Part shown: piece after piece, positions 1-8,671 of the stretch
How the letters are laid out: every line of letters starts with the position of its first letter
Numbering within the stretch: position 1 is the stretch's first letter
Assembly (NCBI GenBank): GCA_035293565.1
Contig: DATGMP010000011.1
Span: 1-23,744, forward strand
Origin: DATGMP01 sp035293565
GTDB taxonomy: Bacteria > Pseudomonadota > Alphaproteobacteria > BOG-932 > Roseiterribacteraceae
Direction of reading: 5' to 3'
DNA length: 23,744 bases
The notes under the pieces: model-generated
Told to the model about the DNA's origin: nothing
What the model saw: only the letters and a program-made list of their open reading frames with translations
Databases searched by the model: none
Program-made: the position numbers and the translations under genes

Positions 1-673
1 GTTCTACCAGACCTATGCACCAGGGTGTCTTGAAGTTGGTGTTCGCCACGTCCAGCTCCCCGTGCAGGCGCCCGATCTGATGGAGACTGCCTCAGCCCGA
101 TCAATCGTGGACCGGCACGCGGCCTGGAAGGCCGACATGCCCGCCGATGAACAGGCGTTGTGGGATTGGCTCGTCGCGCTTGATGACGCCAGCCGGTTGG
201 CGCTGCTCGCCCACTGTGTTTCCGGCGGCATCAATGCGCTGTCCGAGAAGGTCGATCGCTATGGTGGCTCCGGCGTGACCGCCCATGGCCTGCAGCGCCG
301 TCTCGACCAGGCGGACCGTCTGGCACGGGCCGTTGGTCTCGACATGGCGGAAGCCGGGTGGCGGCCGACGGTCGACAATTACCTCGGCAGGGTCACCAAG
401 AGCCGGATCCTTGAAGCTGTCCGCGAGGCGAAGGGCGAGGGCGCGGCGCAACTGATCGACCACCTCAAAAAAACCGAGATGGCAAAGGAAGCCGAGCGCC
501 TGCTCGGGGATAGCCGTTGGCTCCCCGAGCCGTTGCGGCTCTCCGAGGCGCACTCGCCGTCGGACGTCACCGATGGCTCAGCAGCACCGCTGCCCGAGTT
601 CCTCGCAGATGATGAGGAAAAAACGGCTGGTGCAAGTGACGGCGAACAGCCACAGCCGATGGCGGTCCAATGA
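1..673 (+). CDS. parB: ParB/RepB/Spo0J-family protein, C-terminal part (5' end outside window)
   Basis: The reading frame is open from base 2 to the TGA at 671-673, giving the last 223 residues. There is no convincing internal start, so the gene begins upstream of the window. The visible part matches my recollection of the C-terminal region of the long (about 700 residue) ParB-like proteins of rhizobial plasmids and ICEs: a segment rich in W, L and D (DEQALWDWLVALDDASRLAL), then a helical stretch containing YLGRVTKSRILEAV and ending in the WLPEPLR signature, then an acidic tail. The N-terminal ParB nuclease/CTPase and HTH regions are not visible. These proteins probably bind DNA; whether this one partitions DNA or regulates it cannot be told from this part. 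It is the first gene of the plus-strand DNA-processing block. Confidence 0.75.
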   Translation, partial: FYQTYAPGCLEVGVRHVQLPVQAPDLMETASARSIVDRHAAWKADMPADEQALWDWLVALDDASRLALLAHCVSGGINALSEKVDRYGGSGVTAHGLQRRLDQADRLARAVGLDMAEAGWRPTVDNYLGRVTKSRILEAVREAKGEGAAQLIDHLKKTEMAKEAERLLGDSRWLPEPLRLSEAHSPSDVTDGSAAPLPEFLADDEEKTAGASDGEQPQPMAVQ

Positions 674-682
674 TCGGCCGCT

Positions 683-706
683 CCGGGGCGGCATTCTCCG
701 CCCCGG
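683..706 (+). repeat. GC-rich perfect hairpin after parB
   Basis: Arms CCGGGGCGG (683-691) and CCGCCCCGG (698-706) are perfectly complementary around a 6-nt loop, 9 nt after the parB stop. No T-run follows, so a simple intrinsic terminator is doubtful. The hairpin is followed directly by ACTCCTTCGCTCG, which resembles the sequence just after the inverted repeats in the DUF2493 and DUF736 leaders. Confidence 0.6.
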
Positions 707-852
707 ACTCCTTCGCTCGTTCATCCCTGAGCCTACCCGCGGCAACACCTTGCGACGGGGGCACCGACCGGCGATGCCGTGATGTTTGGTCGAGAACTCT
801 GCACGGTCAGCGCCTCCAGATCGAAATTGCGTCGGGTCTTGTTTGGCGCGGC

Positions 853-918
853 GCATCGGCTGTCAACGGGCAAGCCGTTTCCGCTTCGGCGGAAGACGCC
901 TTGCGTGACAGCCGATGC
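853..918 (+). repeat. 66-nt nested inverted repeat in the DUF4326 leader
   Basis: Outer arms GCATCGGCTGTCA (853-865) and TGACAGCCGATGC (906-918) are perfect over 13 bp. Inside lies a second perfect hairpin, TTCCGC-TTCG-GCGGAA (879-894), with a TTCG tetraloop. The sequence between the two levels is also partly complementary, so the whole 66 nt can fold as one long imperfect stem. It ends 53 nt before the DUF4326 start codon. The rest of 674-971 shows no gene I would support. Confidence 0.7.
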
Positions 919-971
919 TCGACCGCGCCCCTCAGCCAGTCCGACGCAAGAAGCGATCAGGAGGCAAAGCG

Positions 972-1280
972 ATGTGCAAGGTTCTCAACAAGCATCAGGC
1001 GGGCATTCCGGCCGGCGCCATCTACATCGGTCGTGGCAGCCGATGGGGCAATCCGTTCCGGATCGGCCAGGACGGCGATCGGGCAACCTTCATCGTGAAG
1101 TACGAGCGGTGGCTGATCGACCAGCACCACCTGTTTCGGACGCTCGATGAATTGCGGGGGCTTGATCTCGTATGCTTCTGCGCGCCGCGCCCTTGCCATG
1201 GCGATCTCTTGCTGCGGCTCGCCAACGCCACCCGCCAGCAGCGCGTCGCGTGGTGGCGTGCGCTGAAAGCCGCGGGATGA
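972..1280 (+). CDS. DUF4326 domain-containing protein
   Basis: This is a 102-residue protein. I start it at ATG 972 because AGGAGG (959-964) lies 7 nt upstream; the frame extends back to 915 but that extension lacks a ribosome binding site. The sequence has the DUF4326 hallmarks: an N-terminal YIGRGSRWGNPF segment (about residues 17-28), and a C-terminal CFCAPRPCHGD segment whose cysteines and histidine resemble a metal-binding or catalytic cluster. The function of the family is unknown to me, and no enzyme activity can be assigned. Small DUF4326 proteins are common on phage and plasmid DNA. It sits between parB and the large helicase gene in the same orientation and may be part of their operon, although the long inverted-repeat leader suggests its own regulation. 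Confidence 0.8.
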   Translation: MCKVLNKHQAGIPAGAIYIGRGSRWGNPFRIGQDGDRATFIVKYERWLIDQHHLFRTLDELRGLDLVCFCAPRPCHGDLLLRLANATRQQRVAWWRALKAAG

Positions 1281-1324
1281 GAGGCAGAGTGGGGCCGGGA
1301 AGGGTTTGAGCCGCCGCGGTTCGT

Positions 1325-1359
1325 GAGAGCGCCGGGTGGTTCGGCCCGTTCCCGCTCTC
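1325..1359 (+). repeat. Nested inverted repeat just before the helicase gene
   Basis: Arms GAGAGCG (1325-1331) and CGCTCTC (1353-1359) are perfect, with a smaller CGGG/CCCG pair inside. The element ends 16 nt before the start codon at 1376. That start has only a weak ribosome binding site, so the hairpin may affect translation initiation. Confidence 0.45.
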
Positions 1360-1375
1360 CGAAAGATATCCTCCC

Positions 1376-4300
1376 ATGTCCGAATCTCTCGTCGGCGGCG
1401 CCAGCGCCGCGCCGCTCTCGATGCGTGCCACCGCCGTTGTCGCATCCGCAGTCGTCAGGGCTGCGCGACAGCTTTTCGCCGATCTCGAACGCGGGCGCCG
1501 CATCGATGCCGCGCTTCTGCGCAGCGCCATGGACGCGGCGCTCGGCGCCTCAGACAGCAGCGGCGCCTGGAGCTGGAAGACGGCCTATGACGCCTGCGAG
1601 GCGGCGACCGTCCTGTTCCTGCGACGGTATGGCGCCGCCATGCGCGCCAAGGCGACCTCGCCCGCTGCCGTGCTGCCGATGTTGAAGCGGATTGCAAGCC
1701 TCCTTCCGACTCACACACGGCGCTCCGAGGAGAGTGAATCCCTCCAGCAATTCTCGACGCCCCTCGGGCTGGCGTTTGTCGCGAGCCAGGCGGCTGCGAT
1801 CACGCCTGCTGACCTCGTGCTTGAACCGTCGGCCGGCACGGGTCTTCTTGCCATCTTCGCTGAACTCGCCGGCGCCTCCCTCATCCTCAACGAGCTCGCC
1901 GAGAGCCGCGCCGGCATTCTCGGCTGCCTCTTTCCCGGCCTCACCACGACGCAGTTTGACGCCGCACACATCGACGACCATCTCGATGCCGGCATCGTGC
2001 CGAGTGTCGTATTGATGAATCCGCCATTCTCGGCGGCCGTACATGTGAAGCGCCCGATGGCAGATGCCGTCCTACGGCACGTCGGATCCGCCTTGGCCCG
2101 TCTTCCCGAGGGCGGGCGGCTCGTCACCATCACAGGCGCGAACATTGCACCCGACAATCCCGTGTGGACCGATTCCTTTGTGCGGCTACAGAAACAGGGC
2201 CGTATCGTGTTCTCGGCAGCGATCGACGGCGCCGTTTACGCCAGGCACGGCACGAGCGTCGACACTCGCCTGACCGTCATCGATCGAGTGCCGGTTGACG
2301 ACATCACGGTATTCCCGGCTTCCCCCGGCATTGCACCAGATCTGCCGACTTTGCTCGACTGGGTCATCCGTCAAGTGCCGCCACGTCAGCCGATCGTGGG
2401 CACCCTGGCGGCCGCAGTGCGGGCAATTGCCAGCCTTCCAACACCTCGAACCGGCCGCGCCTCCGTCGGTTGGGGTCAGCCAGCGGCGGCCGCGCCGGCG
2501 ATCGATATGGTGGCGACGGAAGTCGCCTACGAGCCAATCGACGGGACGCCCACGGATGGCAGCAAAATCACCGATGCGCTCTATGAGCGCTACTCACTGC
2601 AGTCCATCCGCATCCCGGGTGCGAAGCCGCATCCGACCAGGCTCGTGCAATCGGCTGCAATGGCGTCAGTCGCTTCGCCAAAGCCGTCGTATCGGCCGCA
2701 TTTGCCGGCCAATGTCGTATCGGATGGCATCCTGTCCGACGCCCAGCTAGAGAGTATCATCTATGCCGGCGAGGCGCACTCCGAGTTCCTCGCGGGCTCC
2801 TGGACCGTCGATGCGACCTTTGATGTCGTGGCGGCCGCGCGCGATGATGCGACAGATGCCGTCCGGTTTCGCCGTGGCTGGTTCTTAGGGGACGGCACGG
2901 GCGCGGGCAAGGGACGGCAGGTCGCGGGCATCCTGCTCGACAATTGGCTGAAAGGCCGCCGCCGCGCAGTCTGGATCAGTAAATCCGATAAGCTGATCGA
3001 GGATGCGCAGCGCGATTGGTCGGCACTCGGTATGGAGCGCCTGCTCGTGACGCCGCTGTCTCGCTTCCGGCAGGGAACGCTGATACGGCTCACGGAAGGC
3101 ATCCTATTTACCACCTACGCTACGCTGCGTACCGACGAGCGTGGCGAGAAGCTTTCGCGTGTGCGGCAGATCGTCGAATGGTTGGGCTCCGGTTTTGACG
3201 GAGTGATCGTCTTCGACGAGAGCCACGCCATGCAGAACGCAGCGGGTGGAAAGGGCGAGCGAGGAGAACAGGCAGCCTCGCAGCAGGGACGTGCGGGCCT
3301 GAGGCTCCAGCATGCCCTGCCGAACGCTCGCGTCGTGTACGTCTCCGCGACCGGCGCCACCACGGTGCACAATCTCGCCTATGCCCAGCGACTAGGGCTG
3401 TGGGGCGGAGACGACTTCCCATTCGCGACGCGCGCTGAATTCGTCGAGGCGATCGAGGAGGGCGGAGTCGCGGCGATGGAGGTGCTGGCGCGCGATCTCA
3501 AGGCGCTCGGTCTCTATGCCGCGCGCTCGTTGTCCTACGAGGGCATTGAGTATGAGCTCATGGAGCACAAGCTCACGCCCGAGCAAGTCCGCATTTACGA
3601 CGCGTACGCCGGCGCATTCAGCGTGATCCATAACAATCTCGACGCCGCCATGCGCGCCGCCAATATCACCGGCGAGACCGGCACGCTGAATGCCCAGGCA
3701 AAAGCGGCCGCCAGATCCGCCTTTGAGAGCGCCAAGCAGCGCTTCTTCGGGCACCTCCTGACCTCGATGAAGACGCCATCGCTGATCCGCGCGATCGAGC
3801 GTGATCTTGATGCAGGCCACGCCGCCGTTATCCAGATCGTCTCGACCGGCGAGGCGCTGATGGAGCGGCGGCTCGCCGAGATCCCGACCGAGGAGTGGGG
3901 CGACGTCCAGGTCGACATCACCCCGCGTGAGTATGTGCTCGACTATCTCGCTCATTCCTTCCCGGTCCAGCTCTATGAGCCCTTTACCGACTCCGAGGGC
4001 AATCTCTGTTCCCGGCCGGTCTATCGCGACGGCCAACCGGTCGAGAGCCGCGAGGCCGTCGCGCGCCGCGACCGCCTGATCGAACAGCTCGCATCGCTCT
4101 CGCCGGTGCCCGGCGCCCTCGACCAGATTGTCCAGCGCTTCGGGACGGACATGGTCGCCGAGGTCACGGGTCGCTCCCGCCGTATCATCCGCAGGGGGCC
4201 GCGCCTCACTGTCGAGAGCCGGGCTGCATCGGCGATCCTCGCGGAGACCGCGGCGTTCATGGATGACGCCAAGCGCATCCTCGTCTTCTCCGATGCGGGT

Positions 4301-5710
4301 GGCACCGGCAGGAGCTATCACGCCGAGCTGTCGGCCCGAAATCGGCGCTTGCGGGTCCACTATTTGCTTGAGCCCGGCTGGAAGGCGGATGCCGCCATCC
4401 AGGGGCTTGGCCGCACCAATCGCACCAACCAGGCTCAGCCGCCGCTGTTTCGCCCCATCGCGACGGATGTGAAGGCCGAGAAGCGCTTCCTGTCCACGAT
4501 CGCTCGCCGGCTCGACACCTTGGGCGCCATCACCCGGGGGCAGCGCCAGACCGGCGGCCAGGGTCTTTTTCGGCCCGAGGACAACCTCGAAAGCCATTAC
4601 GCTCGTGACGCGCTGCGCCAGCTCTATCATCTTCTCGTTCGCGGCAAGGTCGAGGGGTGCTCGCTTGAGAAGTTCGAGGAGGCGACCGGTCTGAAGCTGA
4701 TGGATGCCAACGGCATCAAGGACGAGCTTCCGCCGATCACGACATTCTTGAACAGGTTGCTGGCGTTGACCATCGACCTGCAAAACGTGTTGTTCGCCGC
4801 GTTCGAGCAACTGCTTTCCGCTCGCATCGAAGGCGCGATCGCCTCCGGCACCTACGATGCCGGCTTGGAGACGCTGCTCGCCGAGAGCTTCATCGTGACT
4901 GACCGGCGTGTCATCTACACCCATCCCGGGACTGGTGCCGAGACACGCCTGCTGACCATCGCCGAACGGCGGCGCAATCGTCCCGTGACGCTGGAGGAGG
5001 CATTGGATCGGCTCGCGGATTTGGGCGCCGTCCCGCTCGTCAATCAGCGCTCGGGCCGGGCCGCCGTCCAGGTGCCTGCGCCGAGCTTCATGCTCGATGA
5101 CGGCGAGATCGAACGGCGCGTGCGGCTGATCCGGCCAATGGAACATAATAGCCTTCCGTTGAAAGTGATGACGGAAAGCCACTGGGCGGAAGCCGACCGC
5201 GAAAGCTTCCGCACAGCCTGGCAGGCCGAACTCCATGACGTGCCCGAATTCTCGGAAAGCACGATCCATGTCGTGGCCGGCTTGCTGCTGCCGATCTGGA
5301 AACGGCTGCCGGGCGAATCGACACGGGTCTACCGCCTTCAGACGGATACCGGTGAACGAGTCATCGGTCGCAAGGTTTCGGCCACTTGGGTGGCGAATGT
5401 CCTTGCGGCTGACGCGCCCAAGCTCGCGCCGGACGCGGCGTTTGCCGCACTGATGGACGGGCGAACTGTTCTCGACCTCGTGGAAGGCCTCCAGCTTCGC
5501 CGCGCCCTCGTCATGGGCAGACACCGCATTGAGCTGTCCGGTTTCAACGACACGATGCGCGATCGCCTCAGGACCTATGGCCTCTTCAGCGAGATCATCT
5601 CCTGGAAGCTGCGCATGTTCGTGCCCACTGACGAGGGCGGCGTTGAAGTTCTGGCGAAGGTGCTCGAGCATTACCCAATCGAGCGCATCGCGGAACGGGA
5701 GGCTGCGTGA
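1376..5710 (+). CDS. N6-adenine methyltransferase-like / strawberry notch-like helicase fusion
   Basis: This is a 1444-residue multidomain protein. An N-terminal Rossmann methyltransferase is indicated by the SAM-binding motif LEPSAGTG (149-156) and the catalytic motif NPPF (215-218), as in DNA N6-adenine methyltransferases. It is followed by a superfamily 2 helicase of the strawberry notch type: Walker A GDGTGAGK (505-512), DEAD-like box DESH (614-617), the YVSATGATT motif III region, and a C-terminal helicase lobe with QGLGRTNRTN (1009-1018, motif VI). All key residues are present, so it looks intact. ATG 1376 has no strong Shine-Dalgarno sequence, but the N-terminus reads as family-like. 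Such giant proteins are common in rhizobial plasmids and ICEs, usually annotated strawberry notch family or DEAD/DEAH helicase. Their role is untested to my knowledge. Protection, remodelling or replication of the incoming element is plausible. The stop overlaps the next start (TGATG), so the two are probably cotranslated. Confidence 0.88.
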   Translation: MSESLVGGASAAPLSMRATAVVASAVVRAARQLFADLERGRRIDAALLRSAMDAALGASDSSGAWSWKTAYDACEAATVLFLRRYGAAMRAKATSPAAVLPMLKRIASLLPTHTRRSEESESLQQFSTPLGLAFVASQAAAITPADLVLEPSAGTGLLAIFAELAGASLILNELAESRAGILGCLFPGLTTTQFDAAHIDDHLDAGIVPSVVLMNPPFSAAVHVKRPMADAVLRHVGSALARLPEGGRLVTITGANIAPDNPVWTDSFVRLQKQGRIVFSAAIDGAVYARHGTSVDTRLTVIDRVPVDDITVFPASPGIAPDLPTLLDWVIRQVPPRQPIVGTLAAAVRAIASLPTPRTGRASVGWGQPAAAAPAIDMVATEVAYEPIDGTPTDGSKITDALYERYSLQSIRIPGAKPHPTRLVQSAAMASVASPKPSYRPHLPANVVSDGILSDAQLESIIYAGEAHSEFLAGSWTVDATFDVVAAARDDATDAVRFRRGWFLGDGTGAGKGRQVAGILLDNWLKGRRRAVWISKSDKLIEDAQRDWSALGMERLLVTPLSRFRQGTLIRLTEGILFTTYATLRTDERGEKLSRVRQIVEWLGSGFDGVIVFDESHAMQNAAGGKGERGEQAASQQGRAGLRLQHALPNARVVYVSATGATTVHNLAYAQRLGLWGGDDFPFATRAEFVEAIEEGGVAAMEVLARDLKALGLYAARSLSYEGIEYELMEHKLTPEQVRIYDAYAGAFSVIHNNLDAAMRAANITGETGTLNAQAKAAARSAFESAKQRFFGHLLTSMKTPSLIRAIERDLDAGHAAVIQIVSTGEALMERRLAEIPTEEWGDVQVDITPREYVLDYLAHSFPVQLYEPFTDSEGNLCSRPVYRDGQPVESREAVARRDRLIEQLASLSPVPGALDQIVQRFGTDMVAEVTGRSRRIIRRGPRLTVESRAASAILAETAAFMDDAKRILVFSDAGGTGRSYHAELSARNRRLRVHYLLEPGWKADAAIQGLGRTNRTNQAQPPLFRPIATDVKAEKRFLSTIARRLDTLGAITRGQRQTGGQGLFRPEDNLESHYARDALRQLYHLLVRGKVEGCSLEKFEEATGLKLMDANGIKDELPPITTFLNRLLALTIDLQNVLFAAFEQLLSARIEGAIASGTYDAGLETLLAESFIVTDRRVIYTHPGTGAETRLLTIAERRRNRPVTLEEALDRLADLGAVPLVNQRSGRAAVQVPAPSFMLDDGEIERRVRLIRPMEHNSLPLKVMTESHWAEADRESFRTAWQAELHDVPEFSESTIHVVAGLLLPIWKRLPGESTRVYRLQTDTGERVIGRKVSATWVANVLAADAPKLAPDAAFAALMDGRTVLDLVEGLQLRRALVMGRHRIELSGFNDTMRDRLRTYGLFSEIISWKLRMFVPTDEGGVEVLAKVLEHYPIERIAEREAA

Positions 5711-6777
5711 TGCGCCGCGATGCCTCCGAACTGGCACATCGCCTCGCGCGCGAGGCCGAGGCGGTGTGCCGGCATTACCTTTCCAATGGAAAGCGCGAAG
5801 GCCGGTATTGGCTAGTTGGTGACGTCTACAATACGCCGGGCCGATCGATGTTCGTGCGGCTCCAGAACTCGCAGAAGGGGCCGGCGGGCAAGTGGACCGA
5901 TGCCGCAACCGGCGAACATGGCGATCTTCTGGACGTCATTCGGCATAGCCTTGGGCTCCGTGATTTCCGCGAAGTCGCCGAGGAGGCGAAGCGGTTTCTA
6001 AAGCTGCCGCGCACTGAAACCGAACGCGTAACACGACTGCCACCAGCGCCCTCCGTCGTCCCGGGGAGACCACAAGAGTCTGCAAGACGGCTTTTTGCGA
6101 TCTCAAGCCCAATTGTGGGCACCATCGTTGAGACGTACTTGCGCAGTCGCGGGATAGCCAACGTGCAGCATGGTGGCAGCCTCCGCTTCCATCCGCGCTG
6201 CTACTATCGCCCCGACGAGCACCTGCCCACCGAGACCTGGCCAGCGATGATCGCCTGCGTCACCGACCTCGCTGGGAGGATCACCGGCGTGCACCGCACC
6301 TGGCTCGATCCGAACGGCTTTGATCGCATTCGGCTCGGCAAGGCGCCGATCGACACGCCGCGACGCGCCATGGGCGATTTGCTGGGCAATGCGGTTCGCT
6401 TCGGTGCGCCGTACGACGACGTGCTCGTGGCCGGCGAAGGCATCGAAACCATGCTCTCGCTGCGTTGTGCGCTGCCAACATTGCCGATGGCCGCAGCGCT
6501 GTCGGCCAATCACCTCTCAGCCATGCTGCTGTCGTCGAGCTTGCGTCGGCTCTATATCGCGCGGGATGCTGATGCCGCAGGCGACATGGTGCAAGCCATT
6601 CTTTCGAACCGCGCACGTGCGGCCGGCATCGAAGCGATCCCCTTGTCACCCCGGCTGGGCGATTTCAACGAGGATCTGCATACCTTCGGTCTCAACGCGC
6701 TACGAGCGGCGTTGCGGCTGCAGCTCGCACCAGAGGACGTCTCCCGCTTTCTTCTCTTGCCGGCGACCGTCGTATAG
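5710..6777 (+). CDS. Toprim domain-containing protein (DUF7146/primase-like)
   Basis: This is a 355-residue protein starting at ATG 5710, whose A is the last base of the helicase stop codon (TGATG). The N-terminal part (about 25-95), with GRYWLVGDV, GKWTD and GEHGDLLDVI, resembles the DUF7146 region found ahead of Toprim domains in plasmid primase-like proteins. The C-terminal Toprim fold is supported by the GEGIET motif (catalytic Glu 243) and the DADAAG motif (Asp 286 and Asp 288), the metal-binding residues of this fold. I see neither a CHC2-type zinc-binding cluster nor an obvious helicase domain. Toprim proteins act in primases, topoisomerases and OLD nucleases. With the helicase directly upstream and translationally coupled, primer synthesis or DNA repair during element replication or establishment is the likely role (inference). 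Confidence 0.85.
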   Translation: MRRDASELAHRLAREAEAVCRHYLSNGKREGRYWLVGDVYNTPGRSMFVRLQNSQKGPAGKWTDAATGEHGDLLDVIRHSLGLRDFREVAEEAKRFLKLPRTETERVTRLPPAPSVVPGRPQESARRLFAISSPIVGTIVETYLRSRGIANVQHGGSLRFHPRCYYRPDEHLPTETWPAMIACVTDLAGRITGVHRTWLDPNGFDRIRLGKAPIDTPRRAMGDLLGNAVRFGAPYDDVLVAGEGIETMLSLRCALPTLPMAAALSANHLSAMLLSSSLRRLYIARDADAAGDMVQAILSNRARAAGIEAIPLSPRLGDFNEDLHTFGLNALRAALRLQLAPEDVSRFLLLPATVV

Positions 6778-6889
6778 GAGCGTTGGCTCCTATCCACGTC
6801 GACAGCCTCGGTCGCGGTGCCCAATGCCGAAAGAGGCGCGACCACGGCCTTCTAGAGGGCGATCGGACGGCAGGCGGCTCGGTCCGGCA

Positions 6890-7004
6890 ATGGCTGTGGG
6901 GCGACTATTTTCCGCCGGCCCTGGCCACCCCACGCGACAAGTCGCGTGGGGACCCCGACTGCGGGCCTTTGCATCGCGAAACAAAATAGCCGCCCCGCAG
7001 CCAT
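6890..7004 (+). repeat. Large nested inverted repeat in the DUF2493 leader
   Basis: Outer arms of 22 bp (6890-6911 and 6983-7004) match at 20 of 22 positions; one of the two differences is a G-U-type pair. The left arm begins ATGGCTG and the right arm ends CAGCCAT. Centred between them is a near-continuous palindrome, CCCCACGCGAC-AA-GTCGCGTGGGG (6928-6951), with perfect 11-bp arms. Two perfect or near-perfect levels of symmetry in 115 nt are far beyond chance expectation. The fold could form in RNA, in extruded double-stranded DNA, or in the single strand moved during conjugation. Confidence 0.75.
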
Positions 7005-7098
7005 CCTTCGCTGGCGCTGCGGCCCTCCGCGTTGCTCCGGATGCAGGCCCGTCCCGCCCGCCGTCAGGTGATCGCCACGAAGGCCGCGATGGGCGCGG
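7004..7098 (+). promoter_or_regulatory. Shared leader segments, copy upstream of DUF2493
   Basis: Segment A (7004-7040, beginning TCCTTCGCTGGCGCT) and segment B (7070-7098, beginning GATCGCCACGAAGGCCGCG) resemble 9106-9141 and 9161-9189 upstream of the DUF736 gene. Order and spacing are similar, and in both cases an inverted repeat lies just upstream. The two leaders look like diverged copies of one regulatory element. What it does is unknown. Confidence 0.5.
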
Positions 7099-7123
7099 CC
7101 GATCCGGCAAAGGACCACATCTC

Positions 7124-8047
7124 ATGACTGATCGTGACGACATCGAACCGCCGCACACGGCATCTCCGACCGACCTCGTCCTCAACGAACTGCAGCTCTT
7201 TGGCTACCGTCCATTCGACGACCACCCCGATCCGAGGCCGCTGCCCGAAGGTAAGACGATCGCGGGCGCTGTTGCCGACATCTTCGATGCTCTAGTCGCC
7301 ACGCTGAACGACACCCGGCTCGAACCTGACCTGGAGGACCTGCTCTGGTCGACGGTCAATCTCTTTCACCGCGCTGCAGACCGCATTGGCCGCCAACTCG
7401 ACGACAACGAGCAGGCGCAGCACAAGAGCCAACGCGAGCAGAACGGCTCGGAAGTGCGATCTGTCGAACTCGAGCGCTTGACAGCCGAAGGCATCACGTT
7501 GATCGAGCGCCAGAACTGCCTTGAACTCTTCCGCGATCAGGCCATCGAACTCTTCGAGGTCCACACCGGTTCATCCTGGCGTCCTCGATCCGGATCGCTT
7601 GTCAACCACCGCACGCTGACCGCAGCCATGATCGACTCCCGGGACTTCATCGCAGCCAAGCGCCGCACCGAGACCGAAGTCATGTTGCCGGCGGGACCGA
7701 AGATCGCACTCACCGGCGGCCTCGACTTCAACGATCACCACCTGATCTGGGACCGGCTCGACAAGGTCCACGCCAAGCATCCCGACATGGTGCTCATCCA
7801 CGGCGGTTCGCCAAAGGGCGCCGAGCTGATCGCCTCCAAATGGGCGACGACCCGCAAGGTGCCACAGATCGCGTTCAAGCCCGACTGGACCAAGCATGCC
7901 AAGGCAGCACCCTTCAAGCGCAACGACGCCATGCTCGAGTTGACGCCGATCGGCGTCATGCATTTCCCGGGCACGGGAATCCAGGACAACCTCGCCGACA
8001 AGGCGAAGCGGCTCGGCATCCCCGTTTGGAAATTCGGCGCTTCGTGA
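7124..8047 (+). CDS. DUF2493 domain-containing protein (SLOG-like)
   Basis: This is a 307-residue protein. I choose ATG 7124, with AAAGGA 8 nt upstream, over the much longer open frame because everything before it overlaps the Toprim gene and the inverted-repeat leader. The C-terminal third (from about residue 193, KIALTGG, through HGGSPKGAE at 226-234, to FKRNDAML) is a typical DUF2493 domain. This is a Rossmann-like fold of the SLOG superfamily, thought to bind nucleotides or nucleotide-derived ligands; the HGGSPKG loop is the likely phosphate-binding site. The N-terminal part is helical and acidic, with no domain I recognise. DUF2493 proteins are frequent on rhizobial conjugative elements next to DUF736 and ParB genes. 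No activity is established to my knowledge. Confidence 0.85.
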   Translation: MTDRDDIEPPHTASPTDLVLNELQLFGYRPFDDHPDPRPLPEGKTIAGAVADIFDALVATLNDTRLEPDLEDLLWSTVNLFHRAADRIGRQLDDNEQAQHKSQREQNGSEVRSVELERLTAEGITLIERQNCLELFRDQAIELFEVHTGSSWRPRSGSLVNHRTLTAAMIDSRDFIAAKRRTETEVMLPAGPKIALTGGLDFNDHHLIWDRLDKVHAKHPDMVLIHGGSPKGAELIASKWATTRKVPQIAFKPDWTKHAKAAPFKRNDAMLELTPIGVMHFPGTGIQDNLADKAKRLGIPVWKFGAS

Positions 8048-8188
8048 GCGCCAACCTGCCATCTTCCGCACCACCGAGGTGGAATTGCATTGCCGCAACT
8101 CCGCCTCGTTTCGATTGCATCGTCAGACCTGCGCCGTGGTGGTGGTGGAAGGCGCAACCATAGCCCCTTTGCATATGGAGCCACCACC

Positions 8189-8671
8189 ATGGTCGCCCTT
8201 GGACTTCTCCTGAACATCGCTGGCGTCGGCTTGCTCTGCTGGCTGATCTTCATATTGGCAGTATACGCTCTGCCATTTTTTGTAGGACTCTACGTCTTCA
8301 TGTTGGCATTGCACAGCGGCGCGGGCGTGCTCAGAGCGCCACTTGTTGGCATTGTGGCCGGCGGGGTGACCCTTGCGATCGGTCAGACCGCGTTTGCCAT
8401 GACACGGTCCATAATCGTCCGCGCCATCATTGCCGCCCTGTTTGCGGTGCCGGCGACAGTTGCCGGCTATCAGGTCGTGTTTGCGATGTCCCGGGGCGGT
8501 GTGCCGTCATTTGTCTGGCGTGAGGTCTTCGCCTGCCTCGGGGCCATCGTCATTGGCGGCGCGGCATGGACACGCTTGACTATCCTCACCACGACCCGCC
8601 CGCTCGATTCGGACACTGCAGTCGGGAGCGGCCCTCAGTCGGTTCTCACAGCCGCAACGCACAAGCAATGA
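8189..8671 (+). CDS. Small multi-pass membrane protein, conserved hypothetical
   Basis: This is a 160-residue protein starting at ATG 8189 (MVALGLLLN), with GGAG (8177-8180) 8 nt upstream; an upstream in-frame start at 8090 lacks such a site and would add a charged, low-complexity extension. The first 130 residues are strongly hydrophobic, with about four membrane segments (roughly 3-25, 26-45, 48-95 as one or two helices, 108-128), and the tail is polar. I recognise no enzymatic motif. Similar small membrane proteins occur in this position in rhizobial elements, between DUF2493 and DUF736 genes. An inner-membrane role in plasmid establishment or surface exclusion would be only a guess. Confidence 0.7.
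   Translation: MVALGLLLNIAGVGLLCWLIFILAVYALPFFVGLYVFMLALHSGAGVLRAPLVGIVAGGVTLAIGQTAFAMTRSIIVRAIIAALFAVPATVAGYQVVFAMSRGGVPSFVWREVFACLGAIVIGGAAWTRLTILTTTRPLDSDTAVGSGPQSVLTAATHKQ

Larger units (their letters stand above)
6778..7123 (+). other. 346-bp non-coding leader between the Toprim and DUF2493 genes
   Basis: I find no supportable gene here, although the DUF2493 frame stays open back into the Toprim gene. The stretch holds the nested inverted repeat at 6890-7004, then two segments (7004-7040 and 7070-7098) that reappear upstream of the DUF736 gene, then AAAGGA (7110-7115) 8 nt before ATG 7124. It therefore reads as a dedicated, conserved leader rather than decayed coding sequence. Confidence 0.6.

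Noticed and set aside
3392..5908. 838-codon open frame on the minus strand, antisense to the helicase gene
   Set aside because: It is a by-product of GC-rich codon bias in the opposite gene. It shows no domain, its composition is unlike a protein (very rich in R, G and H), and the plus-strand gene has all its motifs.
6320..7123. In-frame extension of the DUF2493 gene upstream of 7124
   Set aside because: It overlaps the Toprim gene in another frame, then crosses a large inverted repeat; ATG 7124 has a good ribosome binding site and a family-like protein start.
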